Assembly (NCBI RefSeq): GCF_019218755.1
Contig: NZ_JAHUWZ010000001.1
Coordinates: forward strand, 1,240,001-1,304,000
Direction: 5' to 3'
From: Acidovorax sp. sif1233
GTDB lineage: Bacteria > Pseudomonadota > Gammaproteobacteria > Burkholderiales > Burkholderiaceae_C
DNA: 64,000 bases
Of this stretch, positions 1 to 8,898 are shown piece by piece. Every line of letters starts with the position of its first letter. Position 1 is the stretch's first letter. A model generated the notes under the pieces. The model was given only the letters and a program-made list of their open reading frames with translations. It searched no databases and was not told the DNA's origin. The position numbers and the translations under genes were made by a program.

Positions 1-1234
1 GGGCAAGGAGGCCGCGCTGATGCTGGTGCGCGACCTGCTGCGCGGCGAGCACGGCGACGTGCTCTCGCACTGCACCGTGGTGGTGGTGCCGCTGTTCAAC
101 CCCGACGGCAATGACCGGCTGGGCACAGACAACCGCCCGCTGGACGTTGCCCACCTGCGCGGGCAGGACGGCCCGGCGCTCGTGGGCACGCGCAACAATG
201 CGGCGGGGGTGAATCTCAACCGCGACTACATGCGCCATCAGGCTCCCGAGATGCGCCTGCTGCAGACGCGCGTGTGCCAGCCCTGGAACCCCCACCTCAC
301 GCTGGACTGCCACGCCACCAACGGCTCCATCCACCGCTTCGCGCTGACCTACGACATTCCCCACACCGAGCACACGGGCCGCAGCGAGCCCGTGGCCTAT
401 ATGCGCGAACGCATGATGCCCGCCGTGCAGGCCGCGGTGAAGCGCACCGAGGGCCTGGACACCTTCTGGTATGGCAACTTCGTGCGCGACGAGGGCGGGC
501 AGGGCCAGGGCTGGATCACCTACACCCACCACCCGCGCTTTGGCTGCAACTACCGGGGGCTGACCAATCGGCTCGACGTGCTGCTGGAGGCCTATTCGTA
601 CATCAGCTTCAAGGAGCGCGTGGCGGTGACGTATGCCGTGCTGCGCGAGGCACTGCACTACGTCGCCGGCCATGGCACTGAGATCGTGCAGCTGCTGGAC
701 GGGTGTGCCGAGCCGCCCGCCGAGGTCGCCATCCGCTATGCATTGCAGCCCATCCCAGGCACCACGGTGGAGGTTCTCACGCGGGAACCCTATGCGCTGC
801 AAGGCGCCCCCATCAGCGTGCAGGTGCCGCATTTCGCGCACTTCGTCCCCGTGGCCACCGTGAAGCGGCCCTGGGCCTATGCGGTGCCTGCCGCCGTGGC
901 CGACTGGCTGGAGGGCCATGGCTTGCGGCGGGCCGCCGTTGCGCCTGGCACGCTGCTCGATGCAGAAGTCCCGGTGATGCAGCAGCCCGTGGCGGTGCCG
1001 GGGCCCGCCATCTTGGAGGCGCAGGCCAGCACGCACTGGCAGGCAAGCTACCGCCGGGCGCAGCGCGCGTTGCCGCAAGGCTGGTGCGTGGTGCCCACCG
1101 GCCAGCGCCACGGCGCGATCGCGGTGTACGCGTGCGAAGCGGAAAGCGACGATGGCCTGGTGGCCAATGGCATCGTGCCGGAGCCGGTGGCGGGCGGTGA
1201 ATTCCTGGCATGGCGGGTGCTGGCGCCGGTGTGA
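1..1234 (+). CDS. M14-family zinc carboxypeptidase, 5' end missing
   Basis: The frame is open to the first base of the window and reads GKEAALML before the first internal Met, so the true start lies upstream. The fragment keeps the second half of an M14 metallocarboxypeptidase catalytic domain: NLNRDY (the substrate-binding Asn-Arg pair), LDCHATNG (third zinc-ligand His) and LEAYSY, which holds the likely general-base Glu. The first HxxE zinc-ligand pair must lie before the window. The last 160 residues do not match the catalytic core and probably form an accessory domain. It should hydrolyse C-terminal residues of peptides or a peptide-like substrate; the exact substrate cannot be told. It converges with the DUF899 gene. 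Confidence 0.85.
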   Translation, partial: GKEAALMLVRDLLRGEHGDVLSHCTVVVVPLFNPDGNDRLGTDNRPLDVAHLRGQDGPALVGTRNNAAGVNLNRDYMRHQAPEMRLLQTRVCQPWNPHLTLDCHATNGSIHRFALTYDIPHTEHTGRSEPVAYMRERMMPAVQAAVKRTEGLDTFWYGNFVRDEGGQGQGWITYTHHPRFGCNYRGLTNRLDVLLEAYSYISFKERVAVTYAVLREALHYVAGHGTEIVQLLDGCAEPPAEVAIRYALQPIPGTTVEVLTREPYALQGAPISVQVPHFAHFVPVATVKRPWAYAVPAAVADWLEGHGLRRAAVAPGTLLDAEVPVMQQPVAVPGPAILEAQASTHWQASYRRAQRALPQGWCVVPTGQRHGAIAVYACEAESDDGLVANGIVPEPVAGGEFLAWRVLAPV

Positions 1235-1285
1235 GGCGGGTGCTGGGCCGGGCCGGGATGCAAACGCCCCATGCCCTGATGCTGC

Positions 1286-1990
1286 CTAGTCGTAGCGGAG
1301 CCGGGGATACCAGTCGGTGCCGCGGCCCTCGGGCGTGAGGTCCAGGATGGACCACAGCGCGGCGATGTCGGGCGCATCGCGCGGGTCCTGCCCGGGGTCG
1401 GCCATCTCGCGCGCCATCTCGCTGGCCCAGAACAGGCGCACCTTGTCGCCGTCGCGCCGAAAGATGGTCAGCGCCGGGTACTCGCTGCCGTCGGGCATCA
1501 GGATGCCCAGGTCCCGGGCGTAGTCGTCCCCCACGGTCTGCACGAAGTTCAGGTCGCGCCAACCCCGCTCCTGCGCAAACGCGAGCTGCCGCTCCACCGA
1601 CGAGCGGCCCAGGACCTTGAGCGCGACCCGTTGCTTGATGTCGGCCGCGTTGCCATGGACGGCGCCCAGCCAGTTCGTGCACATGGGGCACGGGCGCTCG
1701 CGCTGCGGCCCGTACATCCAGAAGTAGGCCATCAGGGTTTGCTTGTCGCCAAACAGGTCGATCAGCCCCACCTCGGACCCCTGTTCGTCCTGGAAGCGGT
1801 AGTTCTTCGCGATGACCGGGCCGGGCGGCAGCGCGCGGCGCTGCTCGGTCAGGCGGCTCATGTGCCGGCGGAACTCGATCTCCTCGGCCAGCAGCGCGCG
1901 GCGGGCCTCTTCGTATGCGGCCGAGGCGCCGGGGAAGGGCGTCTTCGCGTTGCGGGCCATTTCGGCCGCGGGCTTCAGTGTGGCGGGCAT
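1286..1990 (-). CDS. DUF899 family thioredoxin-like protein
   Basis: A 234-residue protein of the DUF899 family. It has a thioredoxin-like core with the motif RPCPMCTNWLG at about residues 100-110; this CPMC is the likely redox or vestigial redox site. The preceding stretch (LIDLFGDKQTLMAYFWMYG) is the family's first beta strand region, and DGSEYPALTIFRRDG follows. There is no signal peptide, so it is cytoplasmic. The physiological substrate of the family is unknown. It stands alone, separated by about 150 bases from the next gene on the same strand. Confidence 0.85.
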   Translation of the reverse strand: MPATLKPAAEMARNAKTPFPGASAAYEEARRALLAEEIEFRRHMSRLTEQRRALPPGPVIAKNYRFQDEQGSEVGLIDLFGDKQTLMAYFWMYGPQRERPCPMCTNWLGAVHGNAADIKQRVALKVLGRSSVERQLAFAQERGWRDLNFVQTVGDDYARDLGILMPDGSEYPALTIFRRDGDKVRLFWASEMAREMADPGQDPRDAPDIAALWSILDLTPEGRGTDWYPRLRYD

Positions 1991-2141
1991 GGGCTTCCTC
2001 CAGTGCGTGGCGGGTTGTGGGCGCGCGGTCTTGCACTCTGCCGCCGCAGGGGGCTGATGCAGGTAGGAAAAAACTGCGGCCCCGTGCAGGCGCAGTCCTT
2101 CACGGGCGCCTGGAGCGTGTCGGGTTGGAGCGGTACACGGC

Positions 2142-3224
2142 TCAGCGAGCCCAGGCCCGGAGTCCCAGGTCCTGCGCCAGGCGCCGGTAGTCCGCCAGGC
2201 TGCGCTGCACGAAATCTTCGAGCGCCGCGCCCGTCAGCGCGAACGGGTACAGGCCGTACTGCGCGCACAGCGCGGCGTAGCCGGGGGCGGCCAAGGCATC
2301 CCGCAGCGCGGTGGTCCACGCGCGCACCGCCGCATCGGGCGTGCTGGCGGCCATGTACAGGCCGCGCACCGTGGGCCAGACCAGGTCCAGACCCTGCTCG
2401 CGTGCCGTGGGCAGGCCCGCCAGGCTGCCACCCAGACGTGCCTGCGAGAGCACCGCCAGCACGCGCAGCGGCGCGCCCTGCGCGGCTGCCTGCAGGGCCT
2501 CGGCCGCATCGCCGGTGAAAATGCCGATGTGCCCGCCCCGCAGGGCCTTGAGCGCCTCGCCGCCGCCCTCGAAGGACACGAAGCGCATGCGCTTGTGGTC
2601 CTGCCCCGCCGCACGTACCAGCAGCGCGGCCTTGATCCAGTCCTGGCTACCCAGTGTGCCGCCGGCGCCAAACACCACGCGGTTGGAGTCCCTGCGCAGC
2701 GCGGTAGCCACGTCCTGCAGGCGCTGGTAAGGCGCATCGCGGTGCACGGCCACCACGCCGTAGTCGGTGCCCAGCGTGGCGATCCAGCGCACGGTGCCCA
2801 CCGGATGCGGGCCGAAGCGGCCCTGTGCGATGTTGAGCAGCGAACCGCTGGAGAAAGCGACCAGGGTGCCCGGGCCGCCCAGGCGCCCGGTGGCCACCTG
2901 GTCAAACGCCACGGCCCCGATGCCCCCGGGCAGGTAGCGGGTGCGCAGCGGGGTGCGCGCGGGCCGCACGGCCTGCAGGGCCTGCCCGGCCAGGCCGCAG
3001 GTCAGGTCGAACCCACCGCCGGGGCGTGAGGGCGCGACGCATTCCGCGGGCTCGGTGGAGGCATCCGCGGCCGCTGCGCGCGCGGGCAGGGCGCCGCCCC
3101 AGGCCGCCAGCGTTGCCAGCGTTGCCAGCATCTGCCGGCGGCTCGGGGCCGCGGCCATGCCGTCTTCGCGCAAGGGGTGGGGGGCAAGGGGTTGCATGGC
3201 GGTGTGGCGGGCCGGGTTCTTCAT
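2142..3224 (-). CDS. Bug-family periplasmic solute receptor (TctC-like), last gene of a two-component operon
   Basis: A protein of about 360 residues with a Tat-like signal (SRRQMLATLATLAAWGGALPARA) and a Bug/TctC fold: PGGGFDLTCG near the N terminus, then GTLGSQDWIKAALL. Bug proteins bind carboxylates or other small organics in the periplasm. The ATG at 3224 was chosen because it overlaps the stop of the upstream sensor kinase as ATGA, implying translational coupling; a GTG at 3236 is also possible. No tctA/tctB transporter genes lie nearby, so this receptor may serve the sensor TctE-like protein rather than, or as well as, a transporter. Sequence conservation with typical Bug proteins is modest. 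Confidence 0.85.
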   Translation of the reverse strand: MKNPARHTAMQPLAPHPLREDGMAAAPSRRQMLATLATLAAWGGALPARAAAADASTEPAECVAPSRPGGGFDLTCGLAGQALQAVRPARTPLRTRYLPGGIGAVAFDQVATGRLGGPGTLVAFSSGSLLNIAQGRFGPHPVGTVRWIATLGTDYGVVAVHRDAPYQRLQDVATALRRDSNRVVFGAGGTLGSQDWIKAALLVRAAGQDHKRMRFVSFEGGGEALKALRGGHIGIFTGDAAEALQAAAQGAPLRVLAVLSQARLGGSLAGLPTAREQGLDLVWPTVRGLYMAASTPDAAVRAWTTALRDALAAPGYAALCAQYGLYPFALTGAALEDFVQRSLADYRRLAQDLGLRAWAR

Positions 3225-4618
3225 GGCCGGGGCCACCAGAGTATGGCCAGCAGGCCCGGGCCGCCGGCGCGGGCCTCCAGCCGCAGCCGGCCCCGGTGGC
3301 GTTCCGCGATCGACCGGGCGATGGCCAGGCCCAGGCCCGAGCCGCCCGCCACGGCCTGCGAGCCGCGCCGGTAGCGGTGGCCCAGGGCGTCGCGCTCTTC
3401 GGGCGGGAGGCCCGGGCCGTTGTCTTCCACGCTCAGGCTCCAGCCCAGGCTGTCGCCGGCGGCCGACACGGTGATGGTGCCTTGCTCCGGGGTGTAGGCG
3501 ATGGCGTTGGCCGCCAGGTTGGTGAGCGCCTCGCGCAGCAGCCCGCTGTCCGCCACGGCGGCCAGTTCGGCCGTGGCGGTGTGGATGCCGAAGTCGATCT
3601 GCTTGGCGCGGGCCTGCGGCAGCAGCTCCAGTGCCACGGTGCGCAGCAGCAAGGCCAGGTCGCAGGGTGCGAACTCCACCGCGGCGGTGTCGCTGCGCCC
3701 CAGGGCCAGCAGCTGCTGGGTGCTGCGCGTGGCGCGCGCGATCTCGCCGCCCAGGGCTGCCAGCGTGTCCTGAAGCCGGGCCGCGTCGGGTTCGCGGCGT
3801 GCGTAGTCGATCTGCATCTGCAGCGTGGTGAGGTGTGTGCGCAGCTGGTGCGACGCATCGTCGAGGAACTGGCGCTGCTGCGCCACCAGGTCCTGCGTGC
3901 GCGCCATCTGCTGGTTGACGGCGGTGACCAGCGGGCGGATGTCCGCGGGAAGTTCGGCGCCGGCGACCGGTGTCATGTCGTCAGGGCTGCGGGCCTGCAC
4001 CTCGCGGGCCAGGCGTGCCAGGGGGCGCAGCGCCAGGGCCAGCGTGGCCGCCGTGCCCAGTACCATGAGCGCCAGCACCAGGCCATCGCGCAGCGCGGCG
4101 CGGCGGACGAAGCGGCGCGTGAACTCCTGCCGCGACTGGGTGCTTTCCGCCACCTGCACCAGCACGCTGCTTGTCCCGGGGGCGGATGGCGGCCCTTCCA
4201 TCGCGCGGCGGTAGGCGGCCAGGCGCACGGATTCTCCAAAGTAGGTCGCATCGTAGAAGCGCGGCACACCGGGCTCCAGCGGCCCGGGCGGCAGGGGCAG
4301 GTCGGCGTTGCCCAGCTCCACCAGCCCATCCGACGATGCCACGCGGAAATACACGTGTCCGCTGGCCGTGAGCTCGAAGAATTCCAGCATGCTGTAGGGC
4401 AGCTCGGCCGAGAGCCCGCCCGAGGCGGTGGAGATGTTGGCATCGATGGACTTGAGCGCGCCCAGCAGCGAGCGGTCGTAGGCCGCGTTGGCGGCCTCCA
4501 GCGCGTCGTGCCGGGTCATCCACAGCTCCACGCCCGTCACCACGGCCAGCAGCGGCAGCAGCAGGCACGCCAGCAGCCGCCACAGGCTGGCACGGCGCAG
4601 GCGTGCGGCCAGGCCCAT
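3221..4618 (-). CDS. TctE-like sensor histidine kinase
   Basis: A 465-residue inner-membrane kinase. TM1 is at about 12-32, a periplasmic sensor domain of about 145 residues follows, TM2 is at about 178-197, then a HAMP-like linker, a DHp domain with phospho-acceptor His257 (SHQLRT) and a HATPase_c domain with an N box (NLAANAIAYTPE), DNGPGLP and GSGLGLAIARSI. The family normally has HE/QLRTPL at the H box; here the Pro position is His262. The gene starts 2 bases after the response-regulator stop and its own stop overlaps the Bug gene start, so the three form one transcription unit. By analogy with TctDE it should sense a small carboxylate. Confidence 0.93.
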   Translation of the reverse strand: MGLAARLRRASLWRLLACLLLPLLAVVTGVELWMTRHDALEAANAAYDRSLLGALKSIDANISTASGGLSAELPYSMLEFFELTASGHVYFRVASSDGLVELGNADLPLPPGPLEPGVPRFYDATYFGESVRLAAYRRAMEGPPSAPGTSSVLVQVAESTQSRQEFTRRFVRRAALRDGLVLALMVLGTAATLALALRPLARLAREVQARSPDDMTPVAGAELPADIRPLVTAVNQQMARTQDLVAQQRQFLDDASHQLRTHLTTLQMQIDYARREPDAARLQDTLAALGGEIARATRSTQQLLALGRSDTAAVEFAPCDLALLLRTVALELLPQARAKQIDFGIHTATAELAAVADSGLLREALTNLAANAIAYTPEQGTITVSAAGDSLGWSLSVEDNGPGLPPEERDALGHRYRRGSQAVAGGSGLGLAIARSIAERHRGRLRLEARAGGPGLLAILWWPRP

Positions 4619-4620
4619 GT

Positions 4621-5289
4621 TCAGTGCGATTCCAGTGCGTAGCCCAGGCCGCGCAGCGTGACGATGCGCACGCCGCTGCCGTCGAGCCGCTTGCGCAGGC
4701 GGTGCACGAACACTTCCACGGCCTCGGGGTGCACGTCGTCATCGTCGGAGAACACGCGCTCCAGGATCTGCTGCTTGGAGAACGGCTCACCGCTGCGCTG
4801 CACCAGCACGCGCAGCACGGCCTGCTCGCGCGGCGACAGCGCCAGGGGTTCGCCCTGCAGCACGAATTGCCTGCGCGCGCTGTCGTACGCCAGCGGGCCA
4901 CATGCCAGGCGCGGGTGGTCGGTGCCGCGCGCGCGGCGCACCAGGGCGTGCAGGCGCGCCTCCAGCTCGGCCAGCTCGAACGGCTTGGCCAGGAAGTCGT
5001 CCGCCCCGGCATTGAGCAGCCGCACGCGCTCGTCCAGCGAATCGCGCGCGGTGAGTATCAGCGTGGGCAGGCGCTGGTCGCGGTCGCGCAGGCGCTGCAG
5101 CACCGCGTGGCCGTCCAGGCCCGGCAGGCCCAGGTCCAGGACCAGTGCGTCGTAGTTGTCGTGCTGCTGCAGCGATCGGTCGGCCAGGCGGCCGTCATTC
5201 ACCCATTCCACCTGGATGCCCGCGTGCTCCAGCGCGCGGCTGAGCCAGGTGCCCAGGCTGTGTTCGTCTTCGGCCAGAAGGATGCGCAT
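4621..5289 (-). CDS. TctD-like OmpR-family response regulator
   Basis: 222 residues: a receiver domain (acidic pocket AEDE near the start, phospho-acceptor Asp in ALVLDLGLPGLDG at about residue 51, Lys in FLAKPFE) and a C-terminal winged-helix DNA-binding domain (LSPREQAVLRVLV to LRGLGYALE). Upstream in-frame codons exist, but MRILLAEDE is the canonical N terminus. It is the first gene of the operon regulator - kinase - Bug receptor. It probably controls uptake genes for the sensed substrate, possibly including the neighbouring Bug gene at 5451-6464. Confidence 0.93.
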   Translation of the reverse strand: MRILLAEDEHSLGTWLSRALEHAGIQVEWVNDGRLADRSLQQHDNYDALVLDLGLPGLDGHAVLQRLRDRDQRLPTLILTARDSLDERVRLLNAGADDFLAKPFELAELEARLHALVRRARGTDHPRLACGPLAYDSARRQFVLQGEPLALSPREQAVLRVLVQRSGEPFSKQQILERVFSDDDDVHPEAVEVFVHRLRKRLDGSGVRIVTLRGLGYALESH

Positions 5290-5380
5290 GGAGGGGATGC
5301 TAATGCTGTTGTGCAGTGCCATCGCCGAGGCACATGCGCCCGGGCCGCAGGCCTGGCGCGCCCCGCCAGCGCCACCGTGG

Positions 5381-5450
5381 AACTGGCTTTGCCAGACCAC
5401 GGGTGGCGTCCCCCTCTGGGGGGAAGACGCGAAGCGACTCAGGGGGCTTC
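5381..5450. repeat. GC-rich gene-end element, copy 1
   Basis: A 70-base segment that is about 80% identical to 43671-43742. It contains a CCGGC/GCCGG-type hairpin, a CCCCC(T/C)GGGGG hairpin and an AGACGCGAAGCGACT motif. It directly abuts the stop codon of the minus-strand Bug gene (stop at 5451-5453), exactly as copy 2 abuts another minus-strand stop. Its position and foldability suggest a 3'-end or terminator role. Confidence 0.7.
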
Positions 5451-6464
5451 CTAATCCGGCTTGACCTGCGCGCGCTTGAGCACCTTCTGCCAGCGCGCCT
5501 GTTCGGAGGCGATGAACTGCGCGAACTGCGCCGGCGTGCCGCCGATGGCTTCGGCCGCATCGCCGCTCAGGCGCTTGAGCGATTCCGGCGCCTTGACGGC
5601 CTTCATGGTTTCGGCGGCCAGCTTGTCCAGGTGCTCCTGCGTGAGGCTGGCCGGGGCCAGCATGCCGTACCACTGCGTCATCTCGAAACCCGGGAAGCCC
5701 TGCTCGGCCACGGTGGGCACATCGGGCAACTGGGGCAGGCGCTGGGTCGATCCCGTGGCGATGCAGCGCACCTTGCCCGACTTGATGAAGGGCAGCATGG
5801 CGGCGGCGCCCACGGAAGCGGCGTCAAGCCGGCCCGAGAGCAGGTCGGTCATCATGGGGCCGGTGCCGCGGTAGGGCACGTGCAGCATGAAGATCTCGGC
5901 CGTCATCTTCAGGTACTCGAAGGCCAGGTGGCCGGCGCTGCCGTTGCCCGCCGAGCCGTAGCTGAGCTTGGCGGGGTTCTTCTTGGCGTAGGCGATGAAT
6001 TCCTTGAGGTTCTTGGCCGGCACGTCGGGGTGCACCACGTACAGGCTGGGCACCTTGGCCAGCAGGCTCACGGGCTTGAAGTCCTTGTTGGCGTCGTAGG
6101 GCAGCTTGTCGAAGATGTACGGGTTCACGGCGAGCGTGCCGATGTGGCCCAGGATCAGCGTGTGCTGGTCGTCGGCGCGCGCCACCTCCTGCATGGCGAT
6201 GTTGCCGGCCGCACCGGGCTTGTTGTCCACGAACACGCTCTGGCCCAGCGTCTTGGTCAGCTCGGCGGCGGTGGAGCGGGCGACGATCTCGGAGCTGCCG
6301 CCCGGCGCGAAGGGCACGACGAAACGCACCGACTTGGAAGGCCATGCGGCCTGTGCCGACACCGATGCGGGCAGCAGGCCGCCCAGCGCCAGGGCGCCGC
6401 CGGCACCGAGCAGGTGGCGGCGGTTGGGGTGGAGGGTGTGGGAATGGGGGGTGTCTGTAGGCAT
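5451..6464 (-). CDS. Bug-family tripartite tricarboxylate transporter receptor
   Basis: 337 residues. A Tat-like signal (RRHLLGAGGALALGGLLPASVSAQA) precedes a textbook Bug domain: WPSKSVRFVVPFAPGGSSEIVAR, the ligand loop NKPGAAGNIAMQEVA, and YGSAGNGSAGHLA. The start at 6464 is favoured by GGAGACA spaced 6 bases upstream; a Met at 6476 is also in frame. It binds an organic anion in the periplasm and hands it to a TctAB-type membrane complex, but no tctA or tctB is present in the window, so it is an orphan receptor. It lies upstream of, and in the same direction as, the TctDE-like operon, 160 bases away. Confidence 0.92.
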   Translation of the reverse strand: MPTDTPHSHTLHPNRRHLLGAGGALALGGLLPASVSAQAAWPSKSVRFVVPFAPGGSSEIVARSTAAELTKTLGQSVFVDNKPGAAGNIAMQEVARADDQHTLILGHIGTLAVNPYIFDKLPYDANKDFKPVSLLAKVPSLYVVHPDVPAKNLKEFIAYAKKNPAKLSYGSAGNGSAGHLAFEYLKMTAEIFMLHVPYRGTGPMMTDLLSGRLDAASVGAAAMLPFIKSGKVRCIATGSTQRLPQLPDVPTVAEQGFPGFEMTQWYGMLAPASLTQEHLDKLAAETMKAVKAPESLKRLSGDAAEAIGGTPAQFAQFIASEQARWQKVLKRAQVKPD

Positions 6465-6588
6465 GCTTGTCTCCATGAAAGCCATCAAGGCGTGACAGCC
6501 GCCATGGTGCGCGCCGCGTGCTTTCGGAATGCTGTCAGTCGGCCTGGGGTTTTCCCGGGGGGTGCGGCCAGGGCGCCCGAGCGTCGGG

Positions 6589-7908
6589 TCAGGGGAGCGC
6601 GGCCACCGCGGTGCCGCTGAGCACCGCCCCTTCCAGCGTGGCGGGGTAGGGGCCGTCCACATAGTCACCGCAGGCCGAGAGCCCGGGCAGCACCTGCATG
6701 CCGGGGCGTGCAAGGCCGGGCGTGCAGGCAAAGGTGGCGCGTTTTTCCACCACCGTCTGTACGGGCGACAGGGAGCCGATGCCCAACTGCGCGGCGGCTT
6801 GCCGCAGCACCTGCTGTTCGATGTGGGTGCGCTCGCCTTCGCTGGCACTCACCACGAACGCGAGCAGGCCCTGGTTGCCGTCCAGCTGGCCACGGTCGAA
6901 CACGAACTGTGCGGGGCTGTCCGGGGCGCTGCGCAGCGCCAGCATGGGCTGGGCCAGGCGCGCGTCCGCCGCGTGGGCGTAGACGGTGGTGATGGCCTCG
7001 AAGTGCAAGGCGCCGGCCAGGGCGCTCCACCGGCCGGCACTGGCCAGCCCCGCCATGCCGGCCACACCCGCCACGAGCCGGCTGGCCTCCCACGAAGGGC
7101 ATGCGAGGGTCACGTGGTCGAACACCTCCGGTGCATTGTCCGTGGCGCCCGGCGCACCGGCGGCGCCGACGACCTGCCAGCGCCCGGCGTGCTGCGGCTG
7201 CAGCCGCTGCACGCGCTGGCCGGTGAGCACCTGGTGGCGGCCCTGCGCCTGCAGCCAGCGCGCCGCAGGCTCGGGAAAAAGCGCGCCCAGGTCGGCGCGC
7301 GGCAGCAGCAGGTTGGAGCCGCCGCGCCCGCTGAACAGGCTGTCTTGCAGCACGCGCAGAAACACCTGGCCGCTGGCCTGATGCGCCGGGGTGTTGAGGG
7401 CCGACACACACAGCGGGTCGATGAACTCTGCCATCAGGCGGGGCGTGAGCGGTGCGCACAGGTCGGCCACCGAGGTCGTGGGCGCGCAGCGGAACCCCCT
7501 GATCTGCCAGGCGGTGGCCGTGCGCAGCAGGGCCAGCTTGTCGCGCCAGCTCCAGCCCCTGGCGCGCGCGATGCCCAGCAAGGCATCCAGTGGGGGCGGC
7601 AGGTCGGGCAGACGCAGTCCCTGGCCATCCGGAAACTGCAGCGTGAGCGGCAGGCGCAGCAGCGCGGTGCTGGCATCCACCCCCACCAGGCGCATCAGGC
7701 GCAGGCTTTCGGCGTAGGCGCCGATGAGGATGTGCTGGCCGTTGTCGAGCGTGACCACCTTGCCCCCCGGCAGCGTGGCGGGCACGGCACGCGCCCGGCC
7801 GCCCACGGTGCGGGCGGCTTCGAACACCGTGACCTCGCGGCCCGCCTGGGCGTGCGCGATGGCCGCGGCCATGCCGGCCCAGCCCGCGCCGATGACGGCG
7901 ACTTTCAT
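6589..7908 (-). CDS. hpnE: hydroxysqualene dehydroxylase HpnE
   Basis: A 439-residue flavin amine oxidase-like protein. The N terminus carries the FAD dinucleotide fold (VIGAGWAG then VFEAARTVGGRA), and GACGDYVDGPYPATLEGAVLSG-type C-terminal FAD contacts are present near residues 412-432. HpnE reduces hydroxysqualene to squalene, the last step of the HpnCDE route from farnesyl diphosphate. It starts 19 bases after hpnD and is surely co-transcribed with it. Squalene is the precursor of hopanoids; no squalene-hopene cyclase is in the window. Confidence 0.92.
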   Translation of the reverse strand: MKVAVIGAGWAGMAAAIAHAQAGREVTVFEAARTVGGRARAVPATLPGGKVVTLDNGQHILIGAYAESLRLMRLVGVDASTALLRLPLTLQFPDGQGLRLPDLPPPLDALLGIARARGWSWRDKLALLRTATAWQIRGFRCAPTTSVADLCAPLTPRLMAEFIDPLCVSALNTPAHQASGQVFLRVLQDSLFSGRGGSNLLLPRADLGALFPEPAARWLQAQGRHQVLTGQRVQRLQPQHAGRWQVVGAAGAPGATDNAPEVFDHVTLACPSWEASRLVAGVAGMAGLASAGRWSALAGALHFEAITTVYAHAADARLAQPMLALRSAPDSPAQFVFDRGQLDGNQGLLAFVVSASEGERTHIEQQVLRQAAAQLGIGSLSPVQTVVEKRATFACTPGLARPGMQVLPGLSACGDYVDGPYPATLEGAVLSGTAVAALP

Positions 7909-7927
7909 GGATGCTGCCGCACGGCCG

Positions 7928-8767
7928 CTACATCCGTCCGAGCGCCTGCACCTTCCACGCCAGCCAGAACTTGCGCAGCGGCGTGAGGCGGATGCGCTGG
8001 TGCAGCACCTGGAAGTTCTCGTGCTCGATCTCGCGCAGCAGCGTGCGGTAGATGCTGGCCATCATCAGGCCGGGTTTCTGCGCGCGGCGGTCGGCGGCGG
8101 GCAGCAGGGCCAGGGCTTCGTCGTAGAGGCTGTGCGCACGCTCGGCCTGGAAGCACATGAGCGCGGTGAAGCGGTCGGAGTAGGTGCGCTTCAGGATCTC
8201 GTGCGCCTTCACGTCGAACTGCTGCAGCTCGCTCACGGGCAGATAGATGCGGCCCAGCATGGCGTCTTCGCCCACGTCGCGGATGATGTTGGTGAGCTGG
8301 AAGGCCAGGCCCAGCGTGTGGGCGTACTGCGTGGTGCGCCCGTCGGTCTGGCCGAAGATGCGCGCCGTGACCTCGCCCACGATGCCGGCCACCAGGTGGC
8401 AGTAGCCCTTGAGGCCCGCGAAGTCGAGGTAGCGCGTCTGCTCCAGGTCCATCTGGCAGCCATCGATGACGGCCTGCAGGTGGCGCTGCTCGATGCCGTA
8501 TTCGGCGGTGTGCGGCATCAGCGCCAGCATCACGGGGTGGGTGGGCTGGCCGGCATAGGCCTTGGCCACTTCGGCCTGCCACCAGGCCAGCTTGGTGCGC
8601 GCCACGCCGGGGTCGCTGACCTCATCGACCACGTCATCCACCTCGCGGCAGAACGCATAGAACGCCGTGATGGCCGCGCGGCGCGGCGCGGGCAGGAAGA
8701 GAAAGGCGTAATAGAAGCTGCTGCCCGAGGCCACGGCTTTTTGCTGTACGTACTGCTGCGGTGTCAT
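7928..8767 (-). CDS. hpnD: presqualene diphosphate synthase HpnD
   Basis: A 279-residue trans-isoprenyl diphosphate synthase of the squalene/phytoene synthase fold. Two Asp-rich motifs that bind Mg-diphosphate are visible, REVDDVVDE at about 47-55 and IIRDVGEDA, plus GLAFQLTNI. The Met at 8767 (MTPQQYVQQKA) fits the family; a longer in-frame start at 8791 is less likely. It condenses two farnesyl diphosphates to presqualene diphosphate. It is upstream of hpnE in a two-gene unit, while hpnC for the next step lies at 13157. Confidence 0.94.
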   Translation of the reverse strand: MTPQQYVQQKAVASGSSFYYAFLFLPAPRRAAITAFYAFCREVDDVVDEVSDPGVARTKLAWWQAEVAKAYAGQPTHPVMLALMPHTAEYGIEQRHLQAVIDGCQMDLEQTRYLDFAGLKGYCHLVAGIVGEVTARIFGQTDGRTTQYAHTLGLAFQLTNIIRDVGEDAMLGRIYLPVSELQQFDVKAHEILKRTYSDRFTALMCFQAERAHSLYDEALALLPAADRRAQKPGLMMASIYRTLLREIEHENFQVLHQRIRLTPLRKFWLAWKVQALGRM

Positions 8768-8835
8768 GGGCGGAATTGTCCCATGGCGCACCCCGCGCGG
8801 CGGGGATCCGCGGTTTGGCGCGCTTTTGGCCCCTG

Positions 8836-8876
8836 GCGCTCTTCCATCCAGCGCGAGTCGCTACTTTTTTGATAGC
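8836..8876 (+). repeat. dispersed double-hairpin element, copy E
   Basis: Stem 1 GCGCT/AGCGC (8836-8840, 8850-8854) is followed by stem 2 GCTA/TAGC enclosing a T6 run (8860-8876). The layout matches the elements at 35959, 40829, 44694 and 63962. It sits between the sdaA and hpnD genes, where it could also act as a terminator. Confidence 0.55.
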
Positions 8877-8898
8877 GATGGGGCGGCGCGGTGGCGCC

